Positions 44,581 through 58,368 are shown, counted from the first letter of the stretch. The stretch is 64,000 nucleotides of DNA from Bradysia coprophila (GCF_014529535.1 NW_023503409.1:3472390-3536389); one strand, 5' to 3'. The notes: a model not told the origin generated them from the letters alone. Program-made: numbers and translations.

Positions 44581-46168
44581 ATGTTCAAGTTTGTAAGTGA
44601 TACTCTCTTGAGCTTAAGCTTCATTTATTGACAAAAACGAAAAAGTTTTAATTAAAATTCTCGATCGTTTTGTAGATCATTTTCTGTACAGTTGCCTCAC
44701 TATGTGTGGCTAGGAGCTTGAATGATGATAACACTCCAGTAGCTGTTGCTATCGAAGATGTGGCTCTGCCTAAAGATATTGCTGTTGAAGATATAATAGA
44801 TGAAAGGTGAGTTATGTACATTGTTAGGAGGTTGAACTTTCACCAGTGTCACTAGAAGGACTTTTACTCATATTGTGTGTGAATTCCATCATGTAATCTA
44901 ATTCAGTGGATTAGGATTAAGGATCGGGAACAAGAGATCGCTTTCTTGAAAAAAAAATTTTGAGCCGTCATTGAATCCACAACATTTTGTGACGAATCTT
45001 TTAACTATTGAGTCGTTTTGTGTCACCAATTTTGCATTATTTCTGCATCGAATCAATAACTCAACCAAGCAAATGTTTATCGTGAGGTTTTCTCAGGCTT
45101 TGTAGTGAAACATTTTGTTCCATCAATCGAGTTTGTTACTAACTTAAGACTTAATGCTGATTTGGTGTGTATCAGACACACAAAAAGCAATTCCATACTG
45201 AATATCATCTTAAGGGAAAAATTTCGTCACATTTGTATGACTGCTTCCAAATGTTTGTTTGTTTGTAGTACATTGCTGCAAGTGTCATTTTCGTAATATC
45301 GCCAAATTCTAGTAAATTTCAAGTTAAAGATATTTCGTGAATCACTAGCTGATAATTCTTGATTTTTATTTCATTTCTCAAATTCTATACGAGTTACAAT
45401 ATCAAATCTTCATTTTAATAATTTTGTTCAATTTTTTGCAGTGATGTGGCTGCTGCATTTGATAGTAACTCCGGCGATATAATTGACTCTGACAAAACGC
45501 GAGGACTATTTTTCCGATTTACTACAACAGCAGCAACCACAACGACAACACCATTGCCTATGATGCAAACAATCGATTTACTTCTAACATTAAATTCGAT
45601 GACAGTAGCGGGCCGGGCCAATGACCAAATGAAACTTCTTATTTTGTAAATTTCATAAGGTCTACGCAACAATTACTTTTAAATAAAAATTATTTATTTT
45701 GAATTAAACAAACCAATTCTCATACATACCCTCTTATATTAAAAAATGTTTGTTGTAATGAAGTAAAAGATTTGGCCTCAAATAGCGGGCGATGTTTTAC
45801 ACAAGAGAAATAACAGATTAAATGATTCAGTCCTTTTTCCGAGAAACATCATCAACCACAATCGATAATCATCTTTCTCACTTTCTTGAAAATAAATCGA
45901 AAACTGAGAAAATTATACATACAAAGACGCTAATCAAATTACAATAACTTCAACACTCAACAGTGTCCAATCGCTGCTGACAAACATTGAATCGATCGAG
46001 GATGATATAGCTACACAGGAAGGTGCTGACAAAGCAAAAGGATTCTTCGCTAGATTTACCAGTACTACCACAACCACATCAACTTCAAGACCATTTTTGA
46101 CACTCAATTTGAGCTTAAACACAGATGTACTGTCAAATGGTACGGCAATGGTCAATACCTCAGCTTAA
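44581..46168 (+). CDS. Small secreted Thr-rich protein with two alternative last exons
   Basis: Exon 1 44581-44592 (MFKF) and exon 2 44676-44806 give a signal peptide (MFKFIIFCTVASLCVARS) and an acidic propeptide-like region (AVAIEDVALPKDIAVEDIID). Two alternative terminal exons follow, both phase 2: exon 3a 45442-45649 (351 nt total, 116 aa) and exon 3b 45964-46168 (348 nt total, 115 aa). They are related: 3a has DKTRGLFFRFTTTAATTTTT, 3b has DKAKGFFARFTSTTTTTSTS, each followed by a Leu-rich LTLN segment. An AATAAA lies soon after each stop (about 45681 and 46220), so alternative polyadenylation is plausible. The R/K-G-F-F-x-R-F core and Thr run suggest a secreted peptide or mucin-like protein; function unknown. 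Confidence 0.7.
45964..46168 (+). CDS. Alternative terminal exon 3b of the small secreted protein
   Basis: Opens at CAACACTCAACAG/TG in the same phase as exon 3a and encodes SVQSLLTNIESIEDD, then GFFARFTSTTTTTSTS, ending MVNTSA-stop. No start codon or signal peptide of its own precedes it, which favours use as an alternative last exon over a separate gene. Confidence 0.6.
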
Positions 46169-46311
46169 TCGATTAAAAATTGGATTGTAAATTATTTGCT
46201 GGAACTTTTTATTCGATTCAATAAAAAAGAAACTTTTTTCTTATTGTTTGGATCATTTTGACAGCAATAAGATCACTTAGGAAACACATGACATCTCTTT
46301 AAAATCATTAA

Positions 46312-46727
46312 GAGGCATTGATGCTTTTCTGAATAACATGCTAGATTTCAATTTACTTTTGATCATGATCATACCTTTCCACCAGAATCCTTTTTCAAAA
46401 ATGTACGACCGTAATTACGACGAATGTGTTAAGCTTTCAACAGAAAATAGATTTGGTTGTAACAGATAACCAGCTCTGAGAAAACTGAGCAGTTTATGAA
46501 AATTTCGGTAAACTGCTGACTTTTCTCAGAGCTGGTCAAACGACTCCAACCAAAAGTAATTTTAATGTAAAGCTAACACATCCGTGGTCGTTATAAAGCT
46601 AATACATTCGTAATCGTTATTACGGTCGTACATTTTTCGAAAAGGATTCTTATGAAAAGGTATAATCAAAAATGAAATACGAGACACACAAATGTAGGCT
46701 ACAGTTTTAGCTAAGCATCGATGCCTC
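46312..46727. mobile_element. Foldback MITE, TTAA-GAGG family, copy 1
   Basis: TTAA on both sides (46308-46311 and 46728-46731). Ends GAGGCATTGATGCTT / AAGCATCGATGCCTC. Inner arms contain AAAAATGTACGACCG and its mirror. Confidence 0.8.
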
Positions 46728-46762
46728 TTAAAGTTCTATGAATATTATGTCTTATCATTGAG

Positions 46763-46854
46763 CAAGGCACCCAGCAGGGTAATAGAGGTTTTTACACGTC
46801 AAATAGAGTAATATTTTGATACCAATAATACCATTAGCAGCCTTAGGTGCTTTG
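46763..46854. mobile_element. Small MITE (CAAGGCACC..GGTGCTTTG), 92 bp, 7-bp TSD
   Basis: CATTGAG flanks both sides (46756-46762 and 46855-46861). Termini resemble the element at 39238-39395. Confidence 0.7.
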
Positions 46855-46942
46855 CATTGAGTCATCCATGAATTCACGTTCTTTTTCTTATTTTAAGATA
46901 AATAAATCAGTAAAGACTCACTAACCTATAACCTATAATTAA

Positions 46943-47261
46943 GAGGAATCCTCCCTTGGCAAATTTGGGCACAAAAATGTTAGATTTTTTACTATAATTT
47001 TGCACTCGAATCCATTTTGGAAGAAGTAAAACCATCGTTTTGTGTCGAAAAGTGTTAGCTTTGAATAAAAAATAGAAAGGTTTGTGTTGATGTGACCTAG
47101 GTCCGAGAAAACTCGAAATTTGTGTCAATTTTCGTGAACTATTGAGTTTTCTCTAACTTAGGTTACATCATCACAAACCTTACTATTTTTTATTCAAAGC
47201 TAACACAAAATTATCATGAAAAATGTAACATAGGCACAAATTTTCCAAGTGAAGATTCCTC
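46943..47261. mobile_element. Foldback MITE, TTAA-GAGG family, copy 2
   Basis: TTAA at 46939-46942 and 47262-47265. Ends GAGGAATC / GATTCCTC. Arms share AGCTTTGAATAAAAAATA with copy 3. Confidence 0.82.
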
Positions 47262-47744
47262 TTAATAAAAGACAAGAAAGTCCTGCTTAAATTGGCCTAA
47301 GTCAAATTTGCAAATGAAATAGTCTAGAAATCTTTAAATTTCCCAAAATTCTCTTGAAGAACAACGAAATTTGAAATATGTATTCGGCGATGAAACCTGG
47401 ACAATTTCCATGGTAAATTGGTTGTCCCATTAGTCAGGTAGAAAACTCGTCTTTGTCAGGTTGATGAAAAATGTTAAAGCGACTTCTCGAAATCGATGCA
47501 TTGATGCATGTAATACGAAATAATAATTTGACAGTATTCATCTTCAAGTGATTCAGGCAAACATTATATTTTTGATGAGGCATCTCTAAATTAAAATTAA
47601 GCCTCTTCAAGTTACCGGTGTTGAATAGCGAAATTTATTATACTCTATAGTTCAAAATCACGATAATTTTTACTCCTAAGGACTTTTCTGTGTTAACAGT
47701 TCCAAATTATCTAAGCAAAACTGAAAACGAAATAAAGTGGAGCT

Positions 47745-48065
47745 GTTGTAAACTTGCATGGATACAGGGTGAAGACAGTTTCACGTTGAAAAAAGTATAA
47801 CTATTGTAACACTGCATATATGCAACGTGAAGATGGTTCCACTTTTTACAGTTGCCTAAAAAAGTGGAACGAAAAAAGGGAAATATGCAGTGTTACAATA
47901 GTTCGACTTTTAAAGGTTATAAACTCTGGATATCTAGCAATCTCAAATCTAGAAAGTGAAACTATTGTAACGCTGCATACATATATGTAGGCTGAAGATA
48001 GTTTCACTTTTTTTAGTTCCACAAAAAAAGGGAGACTGAAAAAAGTGGAACTATTGTGACGTTTG
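47745..48065. repeat. Degenerate cluster of GTTACAATAGT palindromes
   Basis: Diverged hairpins with ACTATTGTAACACTGCATATA, TATGCAGTGTTACAATAGT and AAAGTGAAACTATTGTAACG. Older members of the family at 24088 and 25836. Confidence 0.7.
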
Positions 48066-51000
48066 TGGATTATATTTTACTATTGTGTATTAGGTCCTTG
48101 ATCATTTTGTTGTTTAACACTATGTTTAATAACTCGAAGATGTAAAAGAAAAACAATTTCGTTTTATTATTCTGCAACTATTCTTTATTCAATATATATT
48201 TATATTGTGATGAAAACAAAGCTGATTTTCTTTTTATTTGTTATACACAATAATTAATGAAACAAGACGTAGTTATTTTCCTCCTCTTCTTCTTTTTAAT
48301 ATCTTATAATCATGGAGAGTTGTGATGATTGAAATCATTTTAAATAAATTACATTTTATCAATTAATTAATTAAATTTTATTTGATAATAAATCGGTAAA
48401 TATATTTTTATGTACTTATTGGTTGAAAAATAAATCTATCCGTGTATGCGCATTTTTCTTTGTTTCTTTATTTTTCTTTAAATAATAATTTTTTTAAATT
48501 ATATTCACATCTTTGATTTTCTTTATTTCCTCTGTTATTTTCATTTTCTATCAATTAAATTGAAAAAATGGAAAAATAAATAGAACTATTTCCGTTTACA
48601 AATCTAATGAACGAGTATAAGTATTTTCTTTCTTTGCATTTTAAATCAACATTTTCTTTTTAATTATCAAAAATTGATGATGGTGATAATGATGATGGGT
48701 TCTTTTTTTATATTGCATTAATGGAGTGGTTGAATTGGTTTCGACCTGAGTCAAAACGCTGATGTGCACAAAAGGACTTCTTTTCTTTCTATTTTAACTA
48801 TGCTTATGCTCATACGAATCATAGAAATTTATTTCATTTTCCTGACGATTCGTTTGTTTTTATTGCAATAATAAATAATTAATTAGAAACAAGTTAAATG
48901 GATTTTTGATTTAATCAATAAATTGTTTATGTTTTGTTGTTTGTTTTGTGTTATTTTTTTTCGGTTGTTTTAAATCTGTCCATCTAATTTAATTGTTTTT
49001 TTTTACATAATTAATTATTGTGTTTGTAAATTTTCTTTTTAATTTTTAATGTGTTCTGTGTGACGTTTTATTTCTTAATTATTGTTGTTCAATTGTATTT
49101 TTTGCTTATTTCATCCCTTAATCCCTTTTTCTCGGACGACAATAAGTAACAGGTAAGAACTAAATGAACGTAAAACAAATCTCTCGTAGTTTTCTTTTCG
49201 AAGAACTGAGAGTTTGAATTTGTCATATTTCGCAAACGGTAAACATCGTACTTCATGAATAAATCTATGTTACAGGAGAAGTTCCTGGAAAATAACATAA
49301 AATGGGTTAGTAAGTAATGCCTTTGAGAGTCTGTTGAATGATTGATTTGTCTTTCAATTTAGACTCAATTTAAGAGCTGAGTATTTCATCAATTTGCTTC
49401 AAATTATTTTTAATTTTCCGTGCCTAAAATTGAAGATCTTGTTTTCCGAAACGGCATTGAAGTGGTACTATATATGAGGCTAGATTCTAGGCGCTAGAAT
49501 CATAATACAAATTACGAAGTCCAAAAGGTGGCTTTGTTAAGACTTTGCAAGATGAAAATTATCACCTTAAAAGTGTTTTCGGTTCAGTTAGTGGTAAGCT
49601 TTCAAGCGATTGACCGTTGCCACTTGCCTTTACTCAGTTCTAAATTCGGCTTCGGTTTATCAAAAAAACTCTCAAAAGGAACTTTGAAATGTGCGTGTCA
49701 ATTATTTAGAGTTCAACTACTCCTAAGGAAACTGCTGGACCTATTATGCCTCGAATTATGACCAAATCGATATTATTAACCGCTCCGTCCAGCAAATACT
49801 TTATTCCATGTGCATGGCGATGATTATCTAATTTTTCCAAAACATTCTGAGCTCAAGAAATGTGTTGCCATATAGAATATGCAATCTAATCTTTTTAATA
49901 AGCGTTTCAGACAACGTATTTATTCAGGTTGTACGAAGATTACACGTCTGAGTAATGCAATTAGTGTAACATAAAAAATGAACTTTCTATTTAATTGTCA
50001 GATTTGGCGTAATCAATTTGTTCACATCAAACACACCATGGCAATAGTTTCCTTATATTCGATAAATAAATGTTATGTGGACAGAATACTAAGTGTCGGT
50101 TCACTGTAAACTCTGTAACTCTGGTTTCCTGGTCATCTAAATAATGTGTTGAATGCACGTCTACGTAATTTTTCGTCTCTATCAAAGAATATCTGTCCAG
50201 GGTAATGTTTTGCATCGATTAAAAAGAAGCTATTAACATGGAGTGCTTGAAAATGATTTTGTTTTGAATAGTGTAGCCTAATAAATTTCTGATTTTAAAT
50301 TCCTTTTAATTCGAATTGAACGTAAACATATTTTGTTTTTAGTTGGCACAACCCTATAATTATAAACTTTTCTTTTCTTACAAATTTACATTAATTTTTC
50401 ATTTAAATTAAAATCACAATGTTTTCCGAACGATTAATTTTTGTCCTTAATTTTCATTTTTTTATTATAAATTTAACATTTTCATATAAACAACAGTTTT
50501 TTTTCTCTTTTTTTGGTTTTTAAACTCCTTTCCAAACATTTTTTTCTTCCTCTTTTTAATAATAATTTCGACTACTTCCAGTTTATGTTTAAGGTGTTGA
50601 TTTTGTCAAGATAATTTAGGAGTGAAAGGCACTTCAATTTCTACTTGTTTTTGTTTGTTTCATTTTTGGAACACATTGGCCAAGACGTTTCTGTTTAAAT
50701 TCAAACGAAATTTTTGTTTTATTTTACTTTTGTGTGTAATGGATGTTAAATTCGGTATTGCTTGACTAGATTAAAACAAAGGTAAAGATTTGTGTTTTCA
50801 TTTTCTTCTGCGAGCGAATAATATGAAATTATGAAAAATGTGTGAACATTGCACGGCCCAAACTATTGATTTCTTACATAAACTGATTTTGTTGTTGTTG
50901 TTGTTCTTGTTGTTTTAAATAAAAATTCTTCGAGAAATATTTTCCAAAAATTTCAGTTCCAAACTTTTAATTTTTTTTTTATTAAATTACATTTTGTTTT

Positions 51001-52686
51001 ACCATTTTTGGCTTTTTTCATTTAAATATCCAAAGAGTAGGGTTGTGCCTGATAATTATACTTTCTGTAAAAGGCAATATAAAATTTTAATTTTCTTTCT
51101 TTGTTTTTTCTTTTACTTTAAATTTATATTTTTCCTTTTTGTAATTCGTCTATACAACTACATAATTTTGTACATATTTTATTTTCTTAAATAAATTGTT
51201 ATTAGATGTTCTCCCATCTTATTTTGTTTCAAATGTGTTTGATCAAAATGTATCCTCTTTTTCAAACATTTCTATTCCATTTTTAAATATTACAATAAAA
51301 CATTTCACAGACATATTCCGACTTAATGATATATTACGATTTTATCGACGACAATCATTAAATTTGCTCTGTTTTTATAAAAGGTAAATAAAATCAAATT
51401 TACTAAAACTAATATTGCAAACAAAAAAATTAATTTGGCTAACATTAAGAACATTAAGACAGGATGAGATTACGGACGAAGACAAATAAATGGGCAACTG
51501 AATAGCCAAGGTCAATTTTTCTATTTTAAGTTCGCTTTTGGACAATTCTTCGCAAGTGTGATACCCTCGAATACGATTATGCGATATTCTGCACAGTAGT
51601 ACAGAGAAATGTTTTTTAATCTTTCAGGATGAGTATTGCGAAATTCATGAAAATATTTTTTTTTGTTTCAAGTATGGATTGGTTTTTGATAAATAAAATT
51701 CTCGATTGCCTCGCTGGCTGCCTAGTATCAGGAGTATTATTAGCAGTGCTTGTAAAATATACAGGCTAATTCCAGCAGCTATCTACGTTACTTTTCAGAA
51801 TTTTACAAAAATCAATGGAATTCTACATAACAACAAAAGAATTCTGATGAAATTCTTGTGAATTTTATAAAATTCCCAGAAGTAATGTGGATAGCTGCTG
51901 AAATTAGCTGCTATGTAATTGTCATTTTGACTAGGTCTACATTCATCATATTAGTCAAATGAATATGTCCAAGGTACATGTCTGTACAGAAGGGTAATTA
52001 ATTTCAACAACGTTTGAGAAGAACAGCATTCAGTAGTTCATGTGGATGTTAAAGAATTAATAACAATGGGTCTTCTAATCAAAGTACACAAATTTTCAAT
52101 CAAGTTCAAACGAAATTGTTTTGGACAGTGAAAAACAGAAAGAAAAGTCGTCAGCCAAACGAAATCCTAAGGGAACATTAATTAGTTTGTAAATTATAAC
52201 GATTATTATAACACACTGCAGTCTTCATTTTGCTTGTTCGTCTGTTTTGTCTACTTCACTGAGACAAACAAACAATCGGTTTAACCTTCTAAAATTGTAA
52301 TTTGCAAACCAAAAAAAAAACTAAATAAAATATTTAAAAATAAATAAATAAAAAATATTTTTCTTCTTCTTTTTTACATAAATGAAATGAAATTGTTTTG
52401 AACAGCGCAATAAATTCTTGATTGAATTGCTATTTTCAATTTGTTTTCGTTAAATTCTCTAACAAAATATCACATTGAGGAAAAAATAATAATAAAAACA
52501 AAGAAATAAAAAATATTTTAACTTAAAACCGCGAGTATAATAAATTGGTGTATGATGTCAATGACGCACTCAAGCACTCACATTCAAATTTTGTTTTGGT
52601 TTCCATTCAACAAATTTGAATTAGTCATAATTTTCTCACCTTCAAAACGAAAAATACAGATCGGCGTCATCTTCACCCATCGCGTC
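48066..52686. other. Very AT-rich 3' flank of bab
   Basis: Mostly T-rich low-complexity sequence, consistent with a long bab 3' UTR on the minus strand or intergenic DNA. One foldback (51765-51908) is noted separately. No other coding feature supported. Confidence 0.5.
51765..51908. repeat. Foldback MITE
   Basis: GCTAATTCCAGCAGCTATC at the left mirrors GATAGCTGCTGAAATTAGC at the right; inner GAATTTTA blocks also pair. Confidence 0.75.
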
Positions 52687-54212
52687 TCACTCACCCCTAC
52701 ACTCGGTCATCGGTTCTAATTTAATACCGCCGGCCGGTTCCTTAAATCCACTCAAACGTGACGGACACGATCGCGGTGCATTAACAAAATCATTTAATTC
52801 GTCGGCAAACATGTGTTCAGGCCGGGGCGATGAATAACTTCTAGACGATTTATATGCCATACCGCTAACAGCCAAATTAACGCCAGATTCCAGTTCAATA
52901 TCCAGCGGTGAATGCATTTGATTTTCATCGTCAGAACTGGTCATACGTAAATCATGGGCTGAATTTGCTGGTGGCGTTATTCGTGAAATGTTTAAACTTC
53001 CACTGTTTAAAGTTGTCGTTGATGTTGAGTGATGTCCGTGGGAATTAGAGTGACCCTGATTCATTGAAGACGAATGTAACGAGTTTGAACTACCGTGATG
53101 TGCCGGTGATATGGTGACACCACTTTGACTAGGTTGACCAGACATCATGCTTTGCATTATATGCAATCCGGGTATGCCGGCTAAACTGTGAGGGATGTTG
53201 TTCGATAAGCCGGGTATTGCAGGTGATGCCAATCTTGGTATCTGCACACCGGTTCCACCATTATTTCCACCCATTTGTCCAGATGCAGCTGGTGATCCCA
53301 GTTTTGGCATTGGCATAGAACCAGCCGAACCACCATTGTTCGAATGGATGTTTGCACAATGAGCTGGAAGATTGAAATTTTCGGTGTGATGTGCTGCTGC
53401 TGCCATTTGCATTTGTTGACGTAGGCCTACGACGGCAGCGACGGCTGCTGCAGCTTCCGGTGACAGAGATTCGGTGCCAGAAACTGGTGTCTGTGAGTTA
53501 GGACCGTTTGTACATTGTGAACCAGGAAAACCCATTTGACCTTCCGACGGAAACGGATAAACTGGCTGTAAGGCAAACAAGACATTAGTGTTTAAACTAA
53601 GAAAATTAAATTTGTAGCTCATCGTACCGAATGGCGTCCATAATTCAGATGCATTCCGTCATCTTTGAACTCTTTAGCATCACGAAAAACGACAGTCTTT
53701 ATCACTCCTTTAATATGTTCATCGGGCCATATTCCCAATAGAATTCTCTGTGGTCTTCCGCGACCTTTCGGCCGCAAATCAGTACCACCATCTATCGACG
53801 GTCCCAGCATATTGTGCACACGGTTTGCATACAAAACAAATGTTGGATATGGAATGTCGTACTTTCGAGCCGCTTGTGATAATGATAGACCATCTTTGAG
53901 AACACTAAATATTGCCTCGGCCATAGTTTCCGGTCGCCACGATTTCAATGGACCCCGTTCACGAAATCGCAGATGATGAATGAGATTTTGATTTGTATTC
54001 CAGCATTTTTGCCACATTGACTGTAATTGGTATTGGTAGCTGTCTGTAAGTAGATTGAACGGATGAGAGTTGATTATATTTTCAAGCGAAAATTGTTTAC
54101 TCTTTTCTCTGAGTACTAATAGAAATAGAAAATTTTATTTACCAGACTTACCGGCTATGGAAGCAGATGTTGATGCACCAAGCCAAGCATGTGAGTTTTC
54201 CATTAGTTTTGC
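52687..54212 (-). CDS. bab: bric-a-brac (bab) family transcription factor, 3' coding exons
   Basis: Three exons: 54152-54212 (KLMENSHAWLGASTS), 53628-54043 and 52687-53565, phases consistent, stop TGA at 52687-52689. The middle exon carries the conserved Bab region: SYQYQLQSMWQKCWN, RGPLKSWRPETMAEAIFSVL, then the Psq-type helix-turn-helix LSLSQAARKYDIPYPTF and the AT-hook-like RPKGRGRPQRILLG, ending NYGRHS. The last exon is Ser/His/Gly-rich with a short poly-Ala and ends KLEPMTECRGE. Bab proteins are BTB-Psq nuclear factors that pattern appendages, ovary and abdomen and bind AT-rich DNA. The N-terminal BTB exon is not in the window. Flies of the Drosophila group have two copies (bab1, bab2); which this matches cannot be told. 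Confidence 0.9.
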
Positions 54213-57200
54213 CTAAAATTGTAAAAAAATCGTAATTAGTCAGAGTAACAATTTCATTCACATTCTATGTAAAGCAAGGAAATTGGTTTTAGTGCTTCGG
54301 TCGAGGGGTGAACTAAATGGACTAAATCCAAGAACTGGGCCACCCCTCGACAAAGGATCGAATTGACACAACATTTAATTTCAGTACAAGTTATTGGAAA
54401 TATTTTTCCAGGTAAATGCCGAAGATATAATCGTTGGTGTTTGCGTTGCTTGCGATCAAACAATTAAACAAACAACTTTTCCGTATTATATTGTGACTAT
54501 TATATTGTCAGCGATATGACACACATACTCAAATCAATAAAAGCAATTAATTAAAAATTACAGAAATAATGAGACAATGAAGCTCAATTGCTGTTATTAT
54601 TAATATTTATTGAGTAAAAATTCAAATTAACCAAAAAATAAAATAAATTTTCCTATTTTTTACAGTAAAAACATATAATATTCAAATGAACAGCCACATG
54701 TTAATGCCACTTTATAGAAAAAACAACAAATTTAACATTTCAATAGAAATATTATCAAAAATAAAATTAGGAAAAAAATATAATTCAAATGTATACATTT
54801 CGTGCCATATTAATCAATAATTATTAACACAATTTGCTTCACATTAATTTTAACATAGGTGAACTTTAAAATCCCATATTCTCTTGAAATAAAGACACCA
54901 ATTTCATGTTCATAAGAGTATAATTTCATTGGTGTAGTCTTCAATACCCGCATGGAGCATAATAACAATGTTATGTTATAACATATCAACAAGAATGAGT
55001 TTGGTTAGTTTGCAAAAGGTTCTGGGAAGGTATAGGAGAATTAATGTCACTAAATCACAATAAAAAATTCATTAAATTTGGTGCATTTTTTAGAAGAGTT
55101 TAGTAAAATTACGATTGTCAGAAACAATCTTTTATTTAGACCTATGTAAATCTAGTAAATCTAGCACGATGAAATCTTAAAACATAAAATTTTTGTAAAA
55201 TAATTTACACGTTTTGTAAAACTTCGTAATCTTTGCTCTAATTTTCATATAAAACTGAACTTTTTTAGAACAAAAGAATTTCAAAAAAAGTAGCGTTTCT
55301 TATGCAAATTACAGCAGATCTTTAATCATTGAATAACTTTGATCGTTTAACCCATGAATACGTATTATGGTAGCACTAAGTATTTTATATTTAAAAGCCA
55401 AAGTGATGTACTCATGAATGCACCATACTTCTTCATAGTCTAAGATCAGGAAAAACATTTGAGATATATTACATCGCAATTAATATTCGTAACGAGCCAA
55501 TTTGAGGTCCATATTTACTTTCAATAAAGATATTCTATTCATAGAATAACAACAAATGTGAAACCAAAACAAACATTTTCTTCATTGCACTTCCCGGGTA
55601 CAAAAACGTCCAAGAATTATTCAAGAAACGTTCGGCTGCGTAATTATACACATCGTACATGTTAAAAATCAAGTTTTTTTTGTTTCTCTTTATTATTATT
55701 TAAATAATATTTATATTATATTTATCAACATGAGTGAATATTGATTACTTTTAAATATTTTATACATTTATTATGATTATTTGTTGAATCAGAAATTATA
55801 CTTCATGATTTTTTAATTAGCATATCGTATTGTTGGCCGATAGAAAATAAACGATAGAATTAGTTAAAATATTTACTTTTAATATAAATATTTTACATTT
55901 AAATTGAAAGGTTTAGCGACATACACAAAAAAAAACGTTGATTGGTTATGGATGTATATCTGAAGTTCACGTTAAATTACTTATTCATTTTACTAGTGGT
56001 GCGCCATAGTTACGACACATCTAAAAAAATGAAAAGATTTTTAGGTTTAAAAATAATTTATCAACCGACATTCACTGAAATGGTGAATTTGAAATATTTT
56101 AAAGTTCTGTTTAAGTCCTTTTATAGCCACGAACTAACGCTTGGATTGGATAACCGAACCATGTGCATTCTTAGAAAATATTTGAAATTCCATGGACTTA
56201 TAGATTTGAGTCATCAATCACTTTGAAAGACGTACCCAAAGACACATTAGTTTTAATTCCCGGAGAAAGGTTAGTGGAACGGGGTTAGGACGCTTGTAGC
56301 ACATTTGAATTATTGTTGATTTTCCTACATATGACACAAGTTATTACGAATTTCGTAATGTATATTTACATGCAAATTGTATGTAATTAATTACAACAGT
56401 GACCGGTACTATCAGCTACTGTAACGATTACGATTGTGATTAAAAACTTTATGTGAAAATATTACGAAATCCGTATTAACTTATGTGATAAGTGGAGAAT
56501 CAAAAATAATCAAATTATGGTACATTCCTCTCCCCACAAAGAGTCTGTGTAGTGTAGCGCAATGAACGAGAAATTATTAATTACTCTACAAATATCTTTC
56601 CTAATTAACACCGTGATTTTTAAGATTTTTTTTCTAAATTCGAATCGCTTTCGTTGAATTGAAACAAACAACACTTACAGGATTAACTTAAAACCTGTTT
56701 CCATAGTTCTTGCTATTGTTAATTCCCCGAATACACCTGGTTGGAATTGATAATTATTGAAATTACGTTGAAATGTCTCAATTATTATTTTTCTATTTGT
56801 ATTTTTAATGCAGAGGAAAAAAAACCATCTCAAATAACAATCAAACACTTTCAATTTGTCATTTTATTTAATTTAAAAGAAATATTTTTGAATTGAAATG
56901 AAATTTATTTAATTACACCATTGAGTTATGTAATTTAACTTAAATAATGAATTGCTTTTTCATTAGGAAAAAAATTTCTTGGAAGAACACGTCACGAAAA
57001 TATATAAAAAAAATGTTTTTAAATTAATAACCTATAGTCGTATCTACATACATTCATACATACAATAAAATAATTATTAACAACAAAAATCTAATAACAC
57101 ATTTAAAATAAAATATAAAAAATATAAAAAAAATTATTTGAACAGGAAATTTATTTGCATTTAATTACACATAACAATATTTTATTAAATATGTTATTAT

Positions 57201-57807
57201 AAAAATGATTAATATGTTCCGGATGAAACTGTATAGCCACGTCATGTTCTTATTTTATTAGAGATACATATGATTTAGTTATTAGAATATACCTGAAATA
57301 TAACTGAAAATATGTTTGATTGTATTACGTAACGTTAATTGATAATGACGATTTTATTTGGATTTAATTTTGCGTTGAAATAAATCATTTTTCATTGTAA
57401 TTATATGAATCAATACATCGTCGAGCGAATTAGAGCTGAGCTTGCGAAAAGTAATTTTTATAACAAATATAAAAGTAACAAAAACATCAGCTGTGTGTTC
57501 TGCACAAACAACAAAAACGGAATCCCGCTGGCTGAAAAAAATAATTCCGCAAACATGTTCACTGAAAAATCAACAATAATTCGTAAAACTGAAAATTCGT
57601 ATTGGTAGAATGGCAACTAAGCGTAAGGGTTTCTACAAATTTAGAAAATAGTTTAGAAATTGGATTGAAGGTCTCAAGCACGAAAATGAATCAGGTTTTC
57701 GTTCTTTGTTACCAACATTCGAATCTGATAAACATTCTCGCCTTATATTGGTATCGTACAAATCAGTCAAGCTTGGGAGGAATATTTTTGTTTACAGTAG
57801 AAGGGAT
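54213..57807. other. Probable bab intron, AT-rich
   Basis: No coding exon seen on either strand; open frames are short and low-complexity. Called intron because the bab exon at 54212 opens with an acceptor and the BTB exon lies beyond. Confidence 0.55.
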
Positions 57808-58054
57808 TAGGGAATGTAACCGGGTAATTAAAAACCGGGAAAAACCGGTTGACCGGTTTACCATTTCCCGGGAAATTTTTTCGTCATTTACCGGTTAACC
57901 GACCTTCAAAAATTGAATGATTTTTTCATTTTTCCTTTGCATAATACCTTGAATGGAATTATTCTTCTAGTTGCATTAAAGCATTACATCTGATTTGAAT
58001 TCTTTGTGAACATTTTCACCGTAAATTTTATTTATTATGATAAGCAACTCAAGG

Positions 58055-58220
58055 TCAGCCTTAAGCTGAAAACACACGGGCAACTGAAATTGCTGGGATG
58101 GACAATTTATGCTGCTACTTCTTATTCCGTTTTTCACCACAGGCTAAACAATGGAAATCGCAGCATAAATTGTCCACTTCAACAATTTCAGTTGCCAGTG
58201 TGTTTTCAACTTTAGGCTGA
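58055..58220. repeat. Foldback element 1 nested in the hAT element
   Basis: TCAGCCTTAAGCTGAAAACA.. mirrors ..TGTTTTCAACTTTAGGCTGA; arms of about 60 bp including GGACAATTTATGCTGC. Confidence 0.8.
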
Positions 58221-58368
58221 GAACAAACGATCAATTTTGCGGTGATGAGGTGGACAATTATGCTGTAATTTCTATCGTAATCGAATTTTCACCACAGGAT
58301 AAACAAAAGAAAATGCAAAATTATTTTCGATCTGAGCACCGCAAAATTGGTTGTTTGTTCTTAGCCTT
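58211..58368. repeat. Foldback element 2 nested in the hAT element
   Basis: TTAGGCTGAGAACAAAC..CAATTTTGCGGTG mirrors CACCGCAAAATTGG..GTTTGTTCTTAGCC. It shares about 10 bp with element 1 at their junction. Confidence 0.8.

Noticed and set aside
49528-51387. Several 60-80 codon frames left of bab
   Set aside because: Low-complexity AT-rich frames without splice context or family resemblance.
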